33,663 bases of DNA from Victivallales bacterium. GTDB taxonomy: Bacteria > Verrucomicrobiota > Lentisphaeria > Victivallales > SZUA-371. Where the stretch lies: contig JAFGXT010000127.1 in NCBI GenBank assembly GCA_016936495.1, positions 1 through 33,663 on the forward strand, read 5' to 3'. Below are positions 8,528 through 16,610 of this stretch, in pieces. Below the pieces are notes generated by a model that was not told the origin of the DNA, made no database searches, and was given only the letters and a program-made list of their open reading frames with translations. A program made the position numbers and the translations under genes. Positions within the stretch are counted from its first letter, which is position 1, and each line of letters opens with the position of its first letter.

Positions 8528-8968
8528 TTACTCCTCCATCTTTTTGATTATCTTAAAAGTTCCTTTGCGCACTGCGTCGTAGACTGTATTATTCTCAAGA
8601 AAATCGCGAACCATCCGGTTTATCTCCGATGTCAATTCATAGAACAAACACTTCTCAGCGGGGCATTTATCCACCTTGAACAAACAATGTTTCTCGCATA
8701 ATTTACCTTCAATCGCGTTGTATATGTCCAACAACCTCAGCTTCCTGGGCTCTACCGCCAGTCGAAATCCGCCTTTCGGACCGCGCACCGCCTCGATCAA
8801 TCCTTCCCGCGCCAACCTCTGCAATATCTTGGAACAATGATTTTCCGATACTTTCAACTCTTCCGACATAAAATGAGTAGTGAGCAACTCATCCTTGTGC
8901 AAAGCCAGCAATACCACAGTGTGCATTGCAATTGCCGCTCCTTCCGATATCGCTAAAATCTGGCTCAT
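8528..8968 (-). CDS. Rrf2-family iron-sulfur transcriptional regulator
   Basis: 146 residues with the Rrf2 winged-helix layout: start MSQILAISEGAAIAMHTVV, recognition region around VSENHCSKILQRLAREGLI, wing VRGPKGGFRLA, and a dimerisation helix starting LLDIYNAIEG. Four cysteines follow (C91, C95, C102, C107; spacing C-x3-C-x6-C-x4-C), where NsrR and IscR carry their cluster ligands. A cluster that senses nitric oxide or redox state is therefore likely. First gene of the operon with the ferredoxin and hcp genes, which suggests it controls the nitrosative-stress response. A dyad overlapping its own promoter suggests autoregulation. It is not called nsrR because the Cys spacing differs and the ligand is not shown. 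Confidence 0.92.
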   Translation of the reverse strand: MSQILAISEGAAIAMHTVVLLALHKDELLTTHFMSEELKVSENHCSKILQRLAREGLIEAVRGPKGGFRLAVEPRKLRLLDIYNAIEGKLCEKHCLFKVDKCPAEKCLFYELTSEINRMVRDFLENNTVYDAVRKGTFKIIKKMEE

Positions 8969-9004
8969 ATTCCTGAATCCTCATGCTTTATTTGTTTACT
9001 TATC

Positions 9005-9024
9005 GTATTCTAGTACCAGAATAC
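9005..9024. promoter_or_regulatory. Candidate Rrf2 operator (20-bp dyad)
   Basis: GTATTCT (9005-9011) and AGAATAC (9018-9024) are perfect inverted arms around a 6-base centre. On the minus strand one arm contains the -10 box of the rrf2 promoter, so bound protein would block RNA polymerase. Rrf2 proteins typically bind AT-rich dyads of this kind. Binding by this particular regulator is inferred from position. Confidence 0.65.
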
Positions 9025-9046
9025 CACTTTAAAAATATAAAGTCAA
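9018..9046 (-). promoter_or_regulatory. Promoter of the rrf2-ferredoxin-hcp operon
   Basis: On the minus strand TTGACT (9046-9041) and TATTCT (9023-9018) have an optimal 17-base spacer. Transcription would start near 9011, about 43 bases before the rrf2 ATG at 8968. The -10 box overlaps the dyad at 9005-9024. Confidence 0.75.
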
Positions 9047-9128
9047 GTCTGTTTATAAAAAAACTGATAATTTTCCACAAATCGGTATATTAGAGCTGTT
9101 TTACTCTTCCATATTTTTCAAAAAGCTG

Positions 9129-9134
9129 TATAAT
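9129..9134 (+). promoter_or_regulatory. Possible -10 box of the large hybrid kinase gene
   Basis: A perfect TATAAT lies 47 bases before the ATG at 9182, with only weak -35 similarity (around 9106-9111). The start is supported independently by GGAGGGG about eight bases upstream of the ATG. Confidence 0.35.
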
Positions 9135-9181
9135 AATATCATATATACAGGGGAAACAGTTGAACATAGCGGAGGGGAACG

Positions 9182-12100
9182 ATGAAGTTGCTCACACAAT
9201 TAAGTCTTATATGCCTGCTGCTTACAGGCGCATTTATGGCTTTGGGGGCTCCCCCCGCCAGGATAAGGCTGTCGTGCGGGAATAACTCAGCTCCTTATCA
9301 GTTTATGAATAAAGACGGTGAGCCGGACGGATTTCTAGTAGATTTGTGGAAAGAATGGTCTGAGCTGACCGGGATTGAAGTTGAATTTGTTCTCTCGGAC
9401 TGGAATACAAGTTTGGAGAATGTCAGAGCGGGCAGAACTGACGGACACACGGGATTGTTTTATGACGCCGTCCGCGCCGGTTTTATGGACTTTGCCTCCA
9501 AGCAATATCTGTCAAAAATATACTTCTGGGTTCATAACGATTTCGCGCATATAGAAAGCATAAAGGAATTGAGACCTTTCCGGGTGGGAGTTATAAAAGG
9601 TGATTACGCGATAGATTTTCTTCGCGAAAAACACCCGGAAATAGAACTTGGGATATTTGAAAACAATCAGCTTATGTTCGAAAGCATCGCCGCCGGAGAC
9701 ATAAAAGTGTTCGTCAAAGAACTGCCTATAGCTCAATACTATCTTAATAAATTATATCTTGCCGATCAGTTCGGGTTCTCCGAAAACCTTGCTATACATC
9801 AGAACTGGTATTACGCCGCAGTCAAGAAAGGTAAGCCGGAGTTGCTTGACGCGGTAAGGAAGGGTTTCAGCCGGATATCATGGGAAGCACGCAATACATT
9901 AAGCCGAAAATGGTTTGATATCTATAACGAAAAATCTGGAGAAGCGTTAAAAATTGCCCTGGCGGAAAATTTCACGCCTCTGGCAATGCGTGATTTCAAT
10001 GGAAAGCCGATCGGAATACTGGTTGATATATGGACTTTGTGGTCGCAGAAAACCGGAACAAAGATAGAATTTGTAATGAAAGAATGGGAAAACACCATCG
10101 CAGCGGTAAAATCAGGAGAATGCCACATTCATGCCGGCTTGTTCATCTCCGGCTCTAGAAGTCATTGGATGAGTTTTTCACAGCCTCTCTTCCCTTTGCA
10201 GTCATACTTCTTTTACAACAAGGAAAAAATATCTGTAGCGGATACCGTTAATATCGAGAAGTACACTATTGGGGTAGTCAGCGGTACTTATTACGAAGAA
10301 TACATGAAGCGGCATTATCCTCAAGCAAACTTAAAAATGTATCCAGGTTTTCTGGAACTGATTAAAGCCGCTGCAGCGGGGGAGATAGACATGCTGATGG
10401 CTGAAGGGGTCATAGCTTCAACACTTATGAGCAATATGGGGATACGTTCAAAGTTCGGAAACCTGCCTAACGAGGCGTTTGCAAAGTATCTCCGCGCCGG
10501 AGTCCTGCGTTCCCACAAGACGCTGCTGGATAAAATTGACGAAGGTCTCAATCTCATATCCAATGAAGAGATCAGAGCAATCGAAAAAAAGTGGGTAAAA
10601 GACGTCAATGTGCCTGTTTCATCGCCAAAACCTGCCGCAACTCTGAGACTTACCAACAAAGAAAGTGAATGGCTGGCACAACATAATATTTTACGCATAG
10701 GCGTGGATTATGATTACGCTCCGTTTGAAATGATTGACGACCAAGGAGTTTATCGCGGGCTGGCTCAGGAATACATTTCCCTGCTGGAAAGCATGCTGAA
10801 TGTAAAATTTGAATACAGCAAAGAACGCCACCAGTGGGGAGAAGTCCTTGAGATGGTAAAGAACAGAAAAATTGATATGCTATCCTGTGCGGTGGCGACT
10901 CCAGAAAGATCGAAATACCTGGATTTTACCATTCCATACTTAAAGTTTAACTGCGTCATATTCGGTTCGTCGCAAATGGAGTTGCTCAGTAGCATAAGCA
11001 ACCTGAAAGGGAAAAAAGTAGCTATAGTAAAAGGCTACATGGTAGAAGAGTACATACGGCGCGATCACCCATATTTAGATATACTGCAAGTAAAGGATAC
11101 GGAGGACGGGTTACTGAAACTCGCATCACAGGAAGCCGATGCATTTATCACCGACGTAGCGTCCGGAGCTTATATGGCGCGCAAACTGGGCTTGACCAAT
11201 ATCCGGATAATCGGTTCAACGCCTTATGAGTTCAACTTGAGCATGGGGGTACGCAAAGACTGGCCCGAGCTGGTCGGTATTTTAAACAAAGCTATATCTT
11301 CAATAAATCAGGAAACCCGCGAGCATCTGGAACAAAAATGGCTGAAAATGCAATTTCTACATAAAGTCGACTGGTCTACAACCATCAAACTTATAACCAT
11401 AGTGGCAGTGGCGGCATTGATTATAATGGGGATAATTTTCCACTCCAACCGCAAACTGCAAAGAGAGATAGATGAACGTAAAAAAATAGAAAAAGAGATA
11501 CTCAAACTTTCATACGCAATCGAACAAAGTCCGAATATCGTGCTCATCAGTGATCTGGACGGGAAAATTGAATACGCCAACAAACGCTTCTATTCCATAA
11601 CCGGTTTCACCGAAGAAGACGTGATCGGCAATACACCCAATATACTAAAAACCGACAACTCGCAGGACGTCGATTACGATGAACTCTGGAAAACCGCCAG
11701 AATTGATGGTGAATGGCGCGGCACTCTAAAAAACAGGAAGCATGACGGCTCCTCCTTCTGGGCGTTGTCAGCCATATCCCCGATTACCGGAACCGACGGC
11801 AGGGCAACCCACCTTCTGTGCGTGATGGAGGACGTTACCACCAAGAAAATAGCGGACGACGAAATAATCAAAGCCAAAGCCGCCGCAGAATCAGCAAATA
11901 AAGCCAAAAGTGATTTTCTTGCCAATATGAGCCATGAAATAAGAACTCCGATGAACGCGATCATCGGTCTCATACATCTCGTACAAAAAACCGGAATCAC
12001 CGAACAGCAGAAAGATTATATAGACAAAATCAGCTCTTCAGCCAACTCTCTGCTGGTGATTATCAATGACATCCTGGATTTTTCCAAAATAGAAGCCGGA

Positions 12101-14176
12101 AAACTTGACCTTGAAAATATTAATTTCAACCTGGAAAAGGTCTTCAAAAATCTTTCCAATGTGATTTCCGTCAAAGCTCAAGAGAAAGGACTGGAACTGC
12201 TGTTCAACATCCCGCCCCAATGCCCCCAGAACCTGAAAGGAGATCAGTTCAGACTCTGTCAGATACTTGTCAATCTGGCAAATAACGCCATCAAATTCAC
12301 TCAGAAGGGACAGATCGTCATATCCGTAAAAGAACGCATGAGCGACGACAGGCATATCGAATTGGAGTTCTCGGTAACTGACACCGGTATCGGTATGACC
12401 CCGGAACAATTGAAAAAATTGTTTGAATCATTTTCTCAGGCGGATACTTCCACTACCAGGCGCTTCGGCGGCACTGGACTGGGACTCGCCATCAGCAAGC
12501 GGCTGGTGAATATGATGCATGGTGATTTCAGCGTAAAAAGCCAGATAGGAAAAGGTACGGAATTCATCTTTAACGCCAGATTTGAACATGGCACAGCCGC
12601 TACAGCCGAACGGGCGCAACTGCCGCGCAACCTTCAAAACATGAAGGTACTTGTCATAGACGACAACGAGACCGCACTGGAAATAGACGAACGTTTACTG
12701 GAAGCCATGTCGTTCAAAGTAACCACCTCACAGACGGCAGGCGAAGCTCTTGAACTTATCCGGCAGGCTCTTATTACCGACGAGCCTTTCCGCATGGTCT
12801 TTCTTGATCTGAAAATGCCGGATATAAACGGACTTGAAACCTATAGAAAAATGAAAGAGTTAGTTCCTCCGGACAAAATGCCCAAAACCATAATGGTCAC
12901 CGCTTACGGCACAGAAAGCATCATTCAGGAAGCCGAAGAAGCAGGTATAGACGGTTATATTCTCAAACCGGTCAATGCCTCGCAATTATTCGAAGCTATC
13001 ATCGGCGTATTCGGACAAAATCTGCCATCATGGTCTACCATGAAAACTGCTTCACAAGCACAACCGGAACAGCTCAAAGGCTACCGGGTACTGCTTGTTG
13101 AAGACAACGATATAAATCAGCAGGTGGCAAAAGAACTGCTTGAAGACTCCGGACTCTCTGTCAGTATAGCTGCCAACGGACTTGAAGCAGTCCGCGAAAC
13201 TACCATGAACTCCTATGACGCACTGCTGATGGATATACAAATGCCGGAAATGGACGGTTATCAGGCGACCGAAAGCATAAGAAAAGCTGAACAGAATAAT
13301 GAAGTGAAATATTCCGGCCAGCACCAACACATTCCAATTATAGCCATGACCGCCAACGCCATGTCCGGCGATCGGGAAAAAGCCATTGCAGCAGGAATGG
13401 ATGATCACGTCAGCAAACCCATAGATCCCGATCAACTCATAAAAGTCCTTGCGCGATGGATTATGCCGAAACATGATAACAACAATCCACCCTCCCCTGC
13501 ATCGCTAACGTCAACTCCAGAATCAGGAAACACCGACGCGCAAAATATAGCTTTGGCTCCCGAAAACGGACTGCGGCGAATAAAAAACAACAAGCCCCTG
13601 TACAATAAACTGTTGAATAAGTATTTACAGAATAACCGCGATTTCTCAGAGAACATAAAGACCGCCGTTGACAATGGCAATCAAAGCGAAGCACAACGCA
13701 TCGCCCACACACTCAAAGGCGTAGCCGCCAATCTCGGCGCACTAAGTACCGCGGCGGCGGCTCGACAACTGGAAGAGGCTATAAAAAACAATCAGCTTGA
13801 GGATTGCGATAAACTTATCAACCATACACAATTTGAACTTGACAAATCATTTTCAGCAGTTTCCGCATACCTCCACCCAGGAGAAAATCAGGAGCCTCCC
13901 GCACCGAAAAAACAAAATCCCGGCATGGATCAGATACATGAACAACTCACACGCCTGAAAACTCTGCTTGAAGATGATGACACGGGCTCGCAATCCATCA
14001 TAGAACGACTGAAAGAAAACGTTTCCGGCTCGGAACTGGAAAGTCCAATCGACAGGCTTAACGAGCTGATCTCATCATACCGTTTTGAAGAAGCCCTAGA
14101 ATTTCTAGAGAATTTCAGGATTCCCGCGGAGCAGGCGGAAAACAATGACAATCCCGCCGGAACTCCCCAGGAGTAA
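9182..14176 (+). CDS. BvgS-like hybrid histidine kinase with three periplasmic solute-binding domains
   Basis: 1664-residue inner-membrane sensor. Order: signal sequence (about 1-23); three bacterial solute-binding type 3 (Venus-flytrap) domains at about 26-250, 256-475 and 500-723; one membrane helix (about 734-756); PAS (about 776-890); HisKA with H918 in FLANMSHEIRTPMN; HATPase with N-box NLANNAIKF, DTGIGM and GGTGLGLA; first receiver (acidic pair D1160/D1161, phosphoacceptor D1209, K1262); second receiver (E1307/D1308, D1351, K1412); HPt with H1509 in IAHTLKGVAANLG; and a C-terminal helical tail of the kind often seen after HPt domains. All phosphorelay residues are intact, giving a His-Asp-(Asp)-His relay as in BvgS, which has two flytrap domains rather than three. 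No DNA-binding output is present and no partner regulator is adjacent. The ligand is unknown. Confidence 0.94.
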   Translation: MKLLTQLSLICLLLTGAFMALGAPPARIRLSCGNNSAPYQFMNKDGEPDGFLVDLWKEWSELTGIEVEFVLSDWNTSLENVRAGRTDGHTGLFYDAVRAGFMDFASKQYLSKIYFWVHNDFAHIESIKELRPFRVGVIKGDYAIDFLREKHPEIELGIFENNQLMFESIAAGDIKVFVKELPIAQYYLNKLYLADQFGFSENLAIHQNWYYAAVKKGKPELLDAVRKGFSRISWEARNTLSRKWFDIYNEKSGEALKIALAENFTPLAMRDFNGKPIGILVDIWTLWSQKTGTKIEFVMKEWENTIAAVKSGECHIHAGLFISGSRSHWMSFSQPLFPLQSYFFYNKEKISVADTVNIEKYTIGVVSGTYYEEYMKRHYPQANLKMYPGFLELIKAAAAGEIDMLMAEGVIASTLMSNMGIRSKFGNLPNEAFAKYLRAGVLRSHKTLLDKIDEGLNLISNEEIRAIEKKWVKDVNVPVSSPKPAATLRLTNKESEWLAQHNILRIGVDYDYAPFEMIDDQGVYRGLAQEYISLLESMLNVKFEYSKERHQWGEVLEMVKNRKIDMLSCAVATPERSKYLDFTIPYLKFNCVIFGSSQMELLSSISNLKGKKVAIVKGYMVEEYIRRDHPYLDILQVKDTEDGLLKLASQEADAFITDVASGAYMARKLGLTNIRIIGSTPYEFNLSMGVRKDWPELVGILNKAISSINQETREHLEQKWLKMQFLHKVDWSTTIKLITIVAVAALIIMGIIFHSNRKLQREIDERKKIEKEILKLSYAIEQSPNIVLISDLDGKIEYANKRFYSITGFTEEDVIGNTPNILKTDNSQDVDYDELWKTARIDGEWRGTLKNRKHDGSSFWALSAISPITGTDGRATHLLCVMEDVTTKKIADDEIIKAKAAAESANKAKSDFLANMSHEIRTPMNAIIGLIHLVQKTGITEQQKDYIDKISSSANSLLVIINDILDFSKIEAGKLDLENINFNLEKVFKNLSNVISVKAQEKGLELLFNIPPQCPQNLKGDQFRLCQILVNLANNAIKFTQKGQIVISVKERMSDDRHIELEFSVTDTGIGMTPEQLKKLFESFSQADTSTTRRFGGTGLGLAISKRLVNMMHGDFSVKSQIGKGTEFIFNARFEHGTAATAERAQLPRNLQNMKVLVIDDNETALEIDERLLEAMSFKVTTSQTAGEALELIRQALITDEPFRMVFLDLKMPDINGLETYRKMKELVPPDKMPKTIMVTAYGTESIIQEAEEAGIDGYILKPVNASQLFEAIIGVFGQNLPSWSTMKTASQAQPEQLKGYRVLLVEDNDINQQVAKELLEDSGLSVSIAANGLEAVRETTMNSYDALLMDIQMPEMDGYQATESIRKAEQNNEVKYSGQHQHIPIIAMTANAMSGDREKAIAAGMDDHVSKPIDPDQLIKVLARWIMPKHDNNNPPSPASLTSTPESGNTDAQNIALAPENGLRRIKNNKPLYNKLLNKYLQNNRDFSENIKTAVDNGNQSEAQRIAHTLKGVAANLGALSTAAAARQLEEAIKNNQLEDCDKLINHTQFELDKSFSAVSAYLHPGENQEPPAPKKQNPGMDQIHEQLTRLKTLLEDDDTGSQSIIERLKENVSGSELESPIDRLNELISSYRFEEALEFLENFRIPAEQAENNDNPAGTPQE

Positions 14177-14987
14177 CACCATGATGATAACGCCGGAACA
14201 CCTGAATGAAATATGAATGGTTTTTAAAACCCAGACAGGCTGATACCTCCTGCACCTGAAGTCCAATAATACCCAGCAGGCGCTCGGCTTCACGCATACG
14301 TAAATCCATTATATACTGATGAGGAGTACAGGAATAATGTACGGCCCAATTGCGGAAAAAACCGCGCCGGGACATCCCGTACCTGCGGCAAAGCGCATCA
14401 ATATCTATCTCATCCATATAATGCAATTGCAAATATGAGGCTATTCTGCGTATGATCGCTCCAGTGTCATCATCCGGACCATCCGGCACAAACTTCTGCA
14501 TATAAATGCTTTGAATTATACGAAAACTTAAAACGTCAAATTTTTCCGCCATACCCCGATTTTGCGAATGCGGTATCAACGCAAAAAATTCCTCAAGCAA
14601 GCCTTCCAGTTCCGATGTGATCTCAAACTCTATCCCGGGCGGAGACACTGCCATACCACAGGCAATAAACGCGGCTTCCAATTCCGCCGGATAAATCAGA
14701 AAAATCGCCTGACGTGACGCCTTTATAGAATAACGATGTGATACCCCGCCACGCTTGATCAGCAGATGCGGGAAACGGTGCCGATACAATTCACCGTTCA
14801 ACTCATCCTCCGCCTCTTCCTCCTCCGAAGCCAGACGCAAACAAAATTCAAGTTCTCCACCACGATAAAAATGATGATCGCACACATCAGGCGTCCTGAT
14901 AATGCCGGCAGTAGACAAAGGCAACGGAAAAAGAATATCCCGCTGCTGGTTCAAATGTACATAAATTGTTTCATTGATCTCACGCAT
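14115..14987 (-). CDS. AraC-family transcriptional regulator
   Basis: 290 residues. The N-terminal half (about 1-150) resembles a cupin ligand-binding domain. The C-terminal AraC DNA-binding domain (about 190-285) has two helix-turn-helix units: IDALCRRYGMSRRGFFRNW, and VSACLGFKNHSYFIQVFRRY followed by the typical GVTPGEFRR end. The gene is divergent from the glycosidase gene at 15147, and a 21-bp-spaced direct repeat lies between them, so the glycosidase is its likely target. The 3' end overlaps the end of the hybrid kinase gene tail to tail by 62 bases. No strong ribosome binding site is seen before the ATG at 14987, so the exact start is uncertain. The effector is probably a sugar, but that is inference. 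Confidence 0.9.
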   Translation of the reverse strand: MREINETIYVHLNQQRDILFPLPLSTAGIIRTPDVCDHHFYRGGELEFCLRLASEEEEAEDELNGELYRHRFPHLLIKRGGVSHRYSIKASRQAIFLIYPAELEAAFIACGMAVSPPGIEFEITSELEGLLEEFFALIPHSQNRGMAEKFDVLSFRIIQSIYMQKFVPDGPDDDTGAIIRRIASYLQLHYMDEIDIDALCRRYGMSRRGFFRNWAVHYSCTPHQYIMDLRMREAERLLGIIGLQVQEVSACLGFKNHSYFIQVFRRYHHGVTPGEFRRDCHCFPPAPRES

Positions 14988-15029
14988 GATAATTATTATA
15001 ACTCAACCATATCCTCAAATCAATAACAC

Positions 15030-15065
15030 ATGGCACATTTTTAATATTTTATGGCACATTTTTAT
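15030..15065. promoter_or_regulatory. Direct repeat, candidate AraC-type operator
   Basis: TGGCACATTTTTA occurs at 15031-15043 and again at 15052-15064, exactly 21 bp (two helical turns) apart. This is the usual layout of AraC-family half-sites. It sits in the 159-bp gap between the araC-type gene and the glycosidase gene. The proximal copy ends three bases before a weak -35-like TTGCGG (15068-15073), which is 17 bases from CATATT (15091-15096), as expected for an activator contacting polymerase. Confidence 0.6.
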
Positions 15066-15146
15066 GCTTGCGGAAAAGAACATCACGACACATATTAAAT
15101 ATTAAAGGCAAAAAGCCTGTAAAATTACAACAACAGAGGTTGCATC

Positions 15147-16559
15147 ATGAACAATTTGCGTAAAATCGGACAAGTAACTCCGGTACATTCAAGTCAGGTC
15201 AAAAAATCAGTTATAGGTCTGGGCTTTGAAAAGCTCGACCGCGCCGTATTCGATCCGGAAAAAGCCTATGACAAAGTAGCGGAACTGGGAGTAAAATGGA
15301 TCCGTATACAATCCGGCTGGGCAAGAACCGAAAAAGAAAAAGGCGTTTATGACTTTGAATGGCTTGACGGCATAGTTAACAATCTGCTGGAGCGGGGACT
15401 TGAACCCTGGATGTGCCTTTGCTATGGCAATGGATTGTATACCCCGAAAGCCCGCGAAGCCTTCGGCGCCGTCGGCTGCCCGCCTATCCATACTGAAGAA
15501 GAAAGAACCGCCTGGCATGACTACGTGAAAACCCTGACCGCAAGATATAAAGGAAAAATTCAGTGGTATGAAGTATGGAACGAACCGGACGGCGACTGGT
15601 GCTGGAAACACGGTGCAAACGGTAAGGAGTATGGTGAATTTGTTAAAGCCACCGCATGTGCCGCGAAAGCCGGAGACGCTGATGCGAAAATAATCGGCGG
15701 CTCCACTTGTGTCAGAAGCATAGAATGGCTCAATGACGTCTTTTCCACCGGCGCCGGAGCCAGCATGGATGCCCTGACCTACCATGCCTATACCCCCGAT
15801 GAAGCCAGCAGCTTCAACCGGGTACGTGCTCTCAAAGGTCTTTGCCATGCTCATAATCCCGCCATGGAAATCATCCAGGGGGAAACCGGATGTCAGTCCC
15901 GTCACGACGGCGCCGGAGCGTTACGCGGCGCGGCATGGACTCCTGAGCGTCAGGCTAAATTTATGGCAAGACATATGTTGGCGGATCTGTTTGACGAAGT
16001 CAAGTTCGCCTCATATTTCTCCTGCATGGACATGATTGAAGCTCTGAACGGTAAAGTAGGCGACAAGAGCAGCTATCTTGACTACGGCTATTTTGGTGTG
16101 CTCGCCGCCGAATTCGACGAAGATGGCATATCTTCCGGCGAATATAAACCCAAAAAGTCTTATTACACCTTACAGAACATCGCCGCGCTCTTCAGGGAAG
16201 ATTTTTCGTTTACGGCACTCCCGATAGATTTCTATTGCATTGGAGAGAATTCGCCGCTGATATTGCGCAGAGAAGATGATGACAAAAACTTGCTCAGTGG
16301 GGGGTTCCGCCGCCCCGACGGCTCCTGCGCCTTTGCATACTGGCGGTCCACCGAGTTGCTGACCACCAGTTACGAATCGACAATATCGCTTGAGGTAGCG
16401 CTTCCCGGAGAAGTAAAGCTGGTGGATATTCTGGATGGTTCAGTATACGCCCTGCCCCAGGAAATGATTGAGGACAACGGACGCGGGCATCGGAAATTTA
16501 TACATCTGCCTTTGCGTGACTATCCGTTGCTGCTGACTTTCGGCGACTTCATCCTGTAA
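15147..16559 (+). CDS. Cytoplasmic glycoside hydrolase, clan GH-A type (GH39-like)
   Basis: 470 residues. The TIM-barrel part (about 20-350) begins with a segment typical of GH39/GH-A enzymes (LGVKWIRIQSGWARTE) and has the acid/base motif YEVWNEPD with E146. A likely nucleophile is E246 in EIIQGETGCQS, at the expected distance. A C-terminal beta-rich region (about 375-470) fits the small accessory domain of such enzymes. There is no signal peptide, so the substrate would be an imported oligosaccharide or glycoside. AGAGG precedes the ATG. It stands alone under control of the divergent AraC regulator; no transporter lies in the window. The specificity (xylosidase, iduronidase-like or other) cannot be read from the sequence. 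Clan assignment is fairly confident, exact family less so. Confidence 0.82.
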   Translation: MNNLRKIGQVTPVHSSQVKKSVIGLGFEKLDRAVFDPEKAYDKVAELGVKWIRIQSGWARTEKEKGVYDFEWLDGIVNNLLERGLEPWMCLCYGNGLYTPKAREAFGAVGCPPIHTEEERTAWHDYVKTLTARYKGKIQWYEVWNEPDGDWCWKHGANGKEYGEFVKATACAAKAGDADAKIIGGSTCVRSIEWLNDVFSTGAGASMDALTYHAYTPDEASSFNRVRALKGLCHAHNPAMEIIQGETGCQSRHDGAGALRGAAWTPERQAKFMARHMLADLFDEVKFASYFSCMDMIEALNGKVGDKSSYLDYGYFGVLAAEFDEDGISSGEYKPKKSYYTLQNIAALFREDFSFTALPIDFYCIGENSPLILRREDDDKNLLSGGFRRPDGSCAFAYWRSTELLTTSYESTISLEVALPGEVKLVDILDGSVYALPQEMIEDNGRGHRKFIHLPLRDYPLLLTFGDFIL

Positions 16560-16595
16560 AAAAAATCCCCGCCGGAATAACGACATTCCGGCGGG
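16558..16595 (-). terminator. Intrinsic terminator of the dehydrogenase operon
   Basis: CCCGCCGGAAT (16568-16578) and ATTCCGGCGGG (16585-16595) form a perfect 11-bp stem with a 6-base loop. On the minus strand the stem is followed by eight T (16565-16558), which overlap the glycosidase stop codon. On the plus strand no T-run follows, so for the glycosidase it would be at most an mRNA-stabilising hairpin. Confidence 0.88.
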
Positions 16596-16610
16596 AAAAC
16601 AATCATACTA

